Origin: Thermodesulfovibrionales bacterium
GTDB lineage: Bacteria; Nitrospirota; Thermodesulfovibrionia; Thermodesulfovibrionales; UBA1546
Reading direction: 5' to 3'
Length of the DNA: 5,189 bases
NCBI GenBank assembly: GCA_030018605.1
Contig: JASEHP010000121.1
Location: 1-5,189, forward strand
The position numbers and the translations under genes were made by a program. Shown here one piece after another: positions 5,136 to 5,189 of this stretch; the first letter of the stretch is position 1, and the number at the start of each line of letters is the position of its first letter. The notes beneath the pieces are model-generated. The model worked only from the letters and a program-made list of their open reading frames with translations. It was not told the origin of the DNA and did not search any database.

Positions 5136-5189
5136 TGTAATACCAAAATAGAAATGTCCGGTTTTACCAAAGTAGAAATGTCCTATTCC
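5136..5189 (+). mobile_element. Probable terminus of an insertion sequence with tandem end repeats (partial)
   Basis: Two 19-bp direct repeats differ at one base: TACCAAAATAGAAATGTCC (5141-5159) and TACCAAAGTAGAAATGTCC (5165-5183), spaced by GGTTT for a 24-bp period. Repeated short sites near one end are typical of transposase-binding sites in IS21-like and some related elements, and TG at 5136-5137 just outside would suit such an end. No transposase gene is in the window; it would lie to the right. A free-standing tandem repeat or operator is an alternative. Confidence 0.4.

Noticed and set aside
5105..5150. Plus-strand promoter (TTGAAT with TAATAC/TGTAAT) near the right edge
   Set aside because: The -10 match is poor or the spacing is 15 bp, and no downstream gene is visible to support it.
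5106..5189. Minus-strand open frame entering from the right edge (GHFYFGKTGHFYFG repeat)
   Set aside because: The apparent peptide repeat is just translation of the two 19-bp DNA repeats and ends at a TAA after 27 codons.

Overview
The window holds a compact minus-strand cluster, read from right to left: rpsO (ribosomal protein S15), pnp (polynucleotide phosphorylase), an M16B zinc peptidase of the mitochondrial-processing-peptidase/YmxG type, and a PP2C-family serine/threonine phosphatase. All four proteins are intact, of normal length, and keep their family active-site or RNA-binding residues. The rpsO-pnp-M16 order is a widespread bacterial arrangement; the PP2C gene at the end is a less standard neighbour. 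Base composition is moderate (mid-40s % G+C by eye). The gene order, together with short palindromic intergenic repeats, suggests a free-living Gram-negative-type bacterium, possibly Nitrospirota/Thermodesulfovibrionia or a deltaproteobacterial relative. That placement is inference from general impression, not a computed result.

Region by region: 1-167 is intergenic. It contains a possible 3' end of a plus-strand gene cut by the window edge, a 33-bp palindrome (85-117) and a weak terminator for the PP2C gene. Next come PP2C (168-935, GTG start), the M16 peptidase (971-2221) and a 350-bp intergenic stretch (2222-2571). That stretch is almost entirely structured DNA: a weak terminator-like hairpin after pnp, a 10-bp hairpin, an 89-bp foldback able to form a three-way junction, three REP-like hairpins sharing a TGTCATT/AATGACA edge, and a good sigma70-like promoter abutting the M16 start codon. 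Then follow pnp (2572-4665) and rpsO (4680-4949), only 14 nt apart. Upstream of rpsO (4950-5189) are a strong Shine-Dalgarno sequence, a plausible promoter, a second inverted copy of the palindrome seen at 85-117, and at the right edge two 19-bp direct repeats that look like the terminus of a mobile element running out of the window.

How it works together: S15 and PNPase form a translation/RNA-turnover pair sharing one promoter and transcript. The M16 peptidase probably has some independent transcription because repeats and a promoter separate it from pnp. The PP2C gene follows the peptidase by 35 nt and is probably co-transcribed with it. I see no new enzymatic system here. The unusual content is the non-coding repeat architecture, which also creates a false N-terminal extension on the M16 reading frame.
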